DNA from: Methyloceanibacter superfactus
Lineage (GTDB): Bacteria; Pseudomonadota; Alphaproteobacteria; Rhizobiales; Methyloligellaceae
Direction of reading: 5' to 3'
Assembly (NCBI RefSeq): GCF_001723305.1
Contig: NZ_LPWF01000034.1
Coordinates: 35,163 to 99,162, forward strand
Length of the DNA: 64,000 nt
Shown here piece by piece: positions 62,363-64,000 of the stretch. The notes beneath the pieces were generated by a model that did not search any database, was not told the origin of the DNA, and was given only the letters and a program-made list of their open reading frames with translations. Each line of letters opens with the position of its first letter. Position 1 is the stretch's first letter. The translations under genes and the position numbers were made by a program.

Positions 62363-64000
62363 TCAGACGGCGGCGATCCGGTTGAACAGCCCCATGCGGC
62401 GCTGCTTGCCGTTGCCTTCATAGGCGACGACCGGGCATCCCAGCGACTGGAAGGTGCGCAAAGCTTCGTCTTCGTCCTCGACGCTGCCGCCGCGCGGTAA
62501 TACGGCGACCATCGCCGGCAGCTCGAATTTGAGGGCTGGCATCAGCGCCTGCACCGCGCGCAGGTCGCCATGCAGGACGACGCAGCCATAGGCTTGAGTG
62601 AGCGCCTCGAACACACGCATGAAACGGTCAGGCTCGGTGGCCCCGCTCATTGCCGTGGGATTGCCGGCGGGGATCACCTGCAAGGGCGTATCCTCGTCGA
62701 TGCGAATGACATCGGCGAAGCTCGCGCGGCCGGCGGCGAGGTCGGCGAAGCCCGGCACCCGCGGCATGCCCAAAGGCCCCGACACGGCTGAGGCGCCTTT
62801 CGCCAGATCCACCAGCACCACCTGTTCGTTACGATCGACAAGGGCACGCGCCAGTCCGATCGCTGCCTGGGTGGCGTCGGCATTCGGCGAGACGCCGGCG
62901 ACAAGCAGCGCACGCGGCAGACCGCCCGTGGCCGAGGCCAGCACACGGTCGAGGACCGCATCGAGCGAGGTGAGCACCGGCCCGGCATCGCTTCTGGCAG
63001 TCTTCGGTGCGGCGGGGCTCTCGGCCGCCTCCTCGATGCCGGGTGACGCAATCCGCTGCGTCAGATAGTGGCGAAGGTCGTTCGGGCTCAGTGCGGCCAT
63101 GTCGGCACCCCTTATCGTTGACGTGGCGGTTGCTCTGCCGTCTCCCGCCGTCTTGGCATCGGCTCGGCGGAAGCGGTCGAGAAAACCCGAGCCGCGGCGT
63201 GGCTTCTTCTTGGCCGGGGCCGAGGTTTCTCCGTTATCGGCAAACTCTCGCTGTAGGCGGTCGAGAAGCCCGGTGGCGGCCGGTTTGGCGACGGTCTCCG
63301 GGGCCTGCTCGGTCTTTTGGACGGACTCCGGCTTCGGCGAACTCGCTGTCTTGGATGCTGGCGCTGTCTTAGGCGCGGCTGCTGTCTTGGGCAGGGCCTC
63401 GGGTGCCTCATCCGTGGCAGTGCTGGCGGGTGGGCCACCCTCATCTGCGAGCGGCTCCTTAAGAAGCGGCGCCGCCTGACGATCCGTCTCTGCGGAAGCC
63501 GTGGGCGCTTCGGTCTCGGTCCGGGGACGCCTGGTCGGGCTGACTCGAAGCCAGCTCGGCCTCTTGGGCGGCTCCTTGGCGCGCCACACGGTCGGCCGGG
63601 TGGGCACGGCGGCGCTATCGTCGGCGGAGATGTCAGTCTTGTTGTGAAGCCTGCTCTGAGCGGTGTTTTCGGCTGGAGCCGCTACGGCTTCAGCGCGCGG
63701 CTCTGCTTTTGGCAAAGGCGCGGGGCGTTCGGCTTGAGCCGCCGCCGGAATCACCACCGGCAATTTTCTTTCGGCCGGAACCGGCGCGGCTGGAGCCGGT
63801 TGGCGGGGCGCGGCCCGTGGGGGTCTCGTGGCAGGGTCCACCGAGTGTGCTGTCGGCCGAAGAACGGGCTCAGCCGGCTCTGCCGTCGACGGTTCCACCG
63901 TCTCGGGGCGGCGGCGCTTCATACGAGGTTGCCGCGCTCGGGCGTGGGGCGTCCCGGAGATGAGTTCGCGGGCGAGGATGGTTGCGAGTGCGAGGAGCGC
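62363..64000 (-). CDS. Exopolysaccharide co-polymerase with a degenerate BY-kinase-like domain, partial (5' end outside window)
   Basis: The open frame runs to the window edge. At residues upstream of an internal ATG (63922) it reads ALLALATILARELISG, a hydrophobic segment like the last helix of GumC/Wzz-type co-polymerases. I therefore treat it as a partial gene rather than starting at 63922. Next is a Pro/Ala/Lys-rich linker of about 250 residues with KK/RR patches. A C-terminal domain follows with the ParA/CpsD pattern (LLVAGVSPNADATQAAIGLARAL, then VVLVDLAKG). The Walker A glycine-lysine-threonine is missing: the loop reads GVSPNADATQ. It therefore looks like a pseudokinase or non-ATP-binding regulator. 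Neighbouring deacetylase and acyltransferase support an exopolysaccharide role. Confidence 0.75.
   Translation of the reverse strand, partial: ALLALATILARELISGTPHARARQPRMKRRRPETVEPSTAEPAEPVLRPTAHSVDPATRPPRAAPRQPAPAAPVPAERKLPVVIPAAAQAERPAPLPKAEPRAEAVAAPAENTAQSRLHNKTDISADDSAAVPTRPTVWRAKEPPKRPSWLRVSPTRRPRTETEAPTASAETDRQAAPLLKEPLADEGGPPASTATDEAPEALPKTAAAPKTAPASKTASSPKPESVQKTEQAPETVAKPAATGLLDRLQREFADNGETSAPAKKKPRRGSGFLDRFRRADAKTAGDGRATATSTIRGADMAALSPNDLRHYLTQRIASPGIEEAAESPAAPKTARSDAGPVLTSLDAVLDRVLASATGGLPRALLVAGVSPNADATQAAIGLARALVDRNEQVVLVDLAKGASAVSGPLGMPRVPGFADLAAGRASFADVIRIDEDTPLQVIPAGNPTAMSGATEPDRFMRVFEALTQAYGCVVLHGDLRAVQALMPALKFELPAMVAVLPRGGSVEDEDEALRTFQSLGCPVVAYEGNGKQRRMGLFNRIAAV

Overview
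The window is a dense, GC-rich stretch of an alphaproteobacterial chromosome, most likely Hyphomicrobiales (Rhizobiales). The evidence is gene order: tig-clpP-clpX-lon-hup, then tRNA-Val and tRNA-Asp, a full nuoA-N operon, birA-rnj-mce-DUF1467, proS-lolC-lolD-dnaE and rpsB-tsf. rplM-rpsI-argC and a metY/ctaA/DUF2842 cluster give the same signal. I saw no phage, insertion sequence, CRISPR array or rRNA.

Layout. 0-36 kb reads almost entirely on the minus strand. In transcription order it holds trigger factor, ClpP, ClpX, Lon and HU (protein quality control), tRNA-Val, a Sel1-type secreted protein, tRNA-Asp, a 14-subunit complex I operon, biotin ligase, RNase J, methylmalonyl-CoA epimerase, a 0.68 kb gene-free gap with an orphan terminator, prolyl-tRNA synthetase, the LolCD lipoprotein exporter, DNA polymerase III alpha, and ribosomal protein S2 with EF-Ts. 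36-40 kb is a plus-strand sulfur amino acid group (cysK, sseA, metC) followed by an SDR. 40-51 kb is mixed: a calcium/cation antiporter, a secreted beta-propeller protein, four of the six tRNAs counting the tRNA-Leu just before cysK, an NDUFS4-like complex I accessory subunit, a double cold-shock-domain protein with DUF192, glyoxalase I, RecJ, GlpX, homoserine dehydrogenase and an aminotransferase. 51-60 kb carries PHA synthase, ArgC, L13/S9, an ECHDC3-like crotonase, a CoA-binding protein, O-acetylhomoserine sulfhydrylase and heme A synthase. 60-64 kb begins an exopolysaccharide locus: deacetylase, CelD/BcsL-type acyltransferase, and a co-polymerase with a kinase-like domain cut by the window edge.

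How it works together. The core is respiration (complex I, its NDUFS4-like partner, heme A synthase), proteostasis, translation and envelope lipoprotein export. Two genes without an obvious complex I role sit inside the nuo operon with translationally coupled junctions: a thioesterase of the fluoroacetyl-CoA thioesterase (FlK) family between nuoC and nuoD, and a one-helix membrane protein between nuoF and nuoG. These are the most interesting items. A second is a histidine-rich tail on trigger factor, visible only after correcting a one-base frame break.

Caution. At least sixteen genes, many of them essential, contain single-base frame breaks or pairs of compensating breaks. This is best read as base-calling or assembly indels, not pseudogenisation. 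Gene extents below are given for the restored genes.
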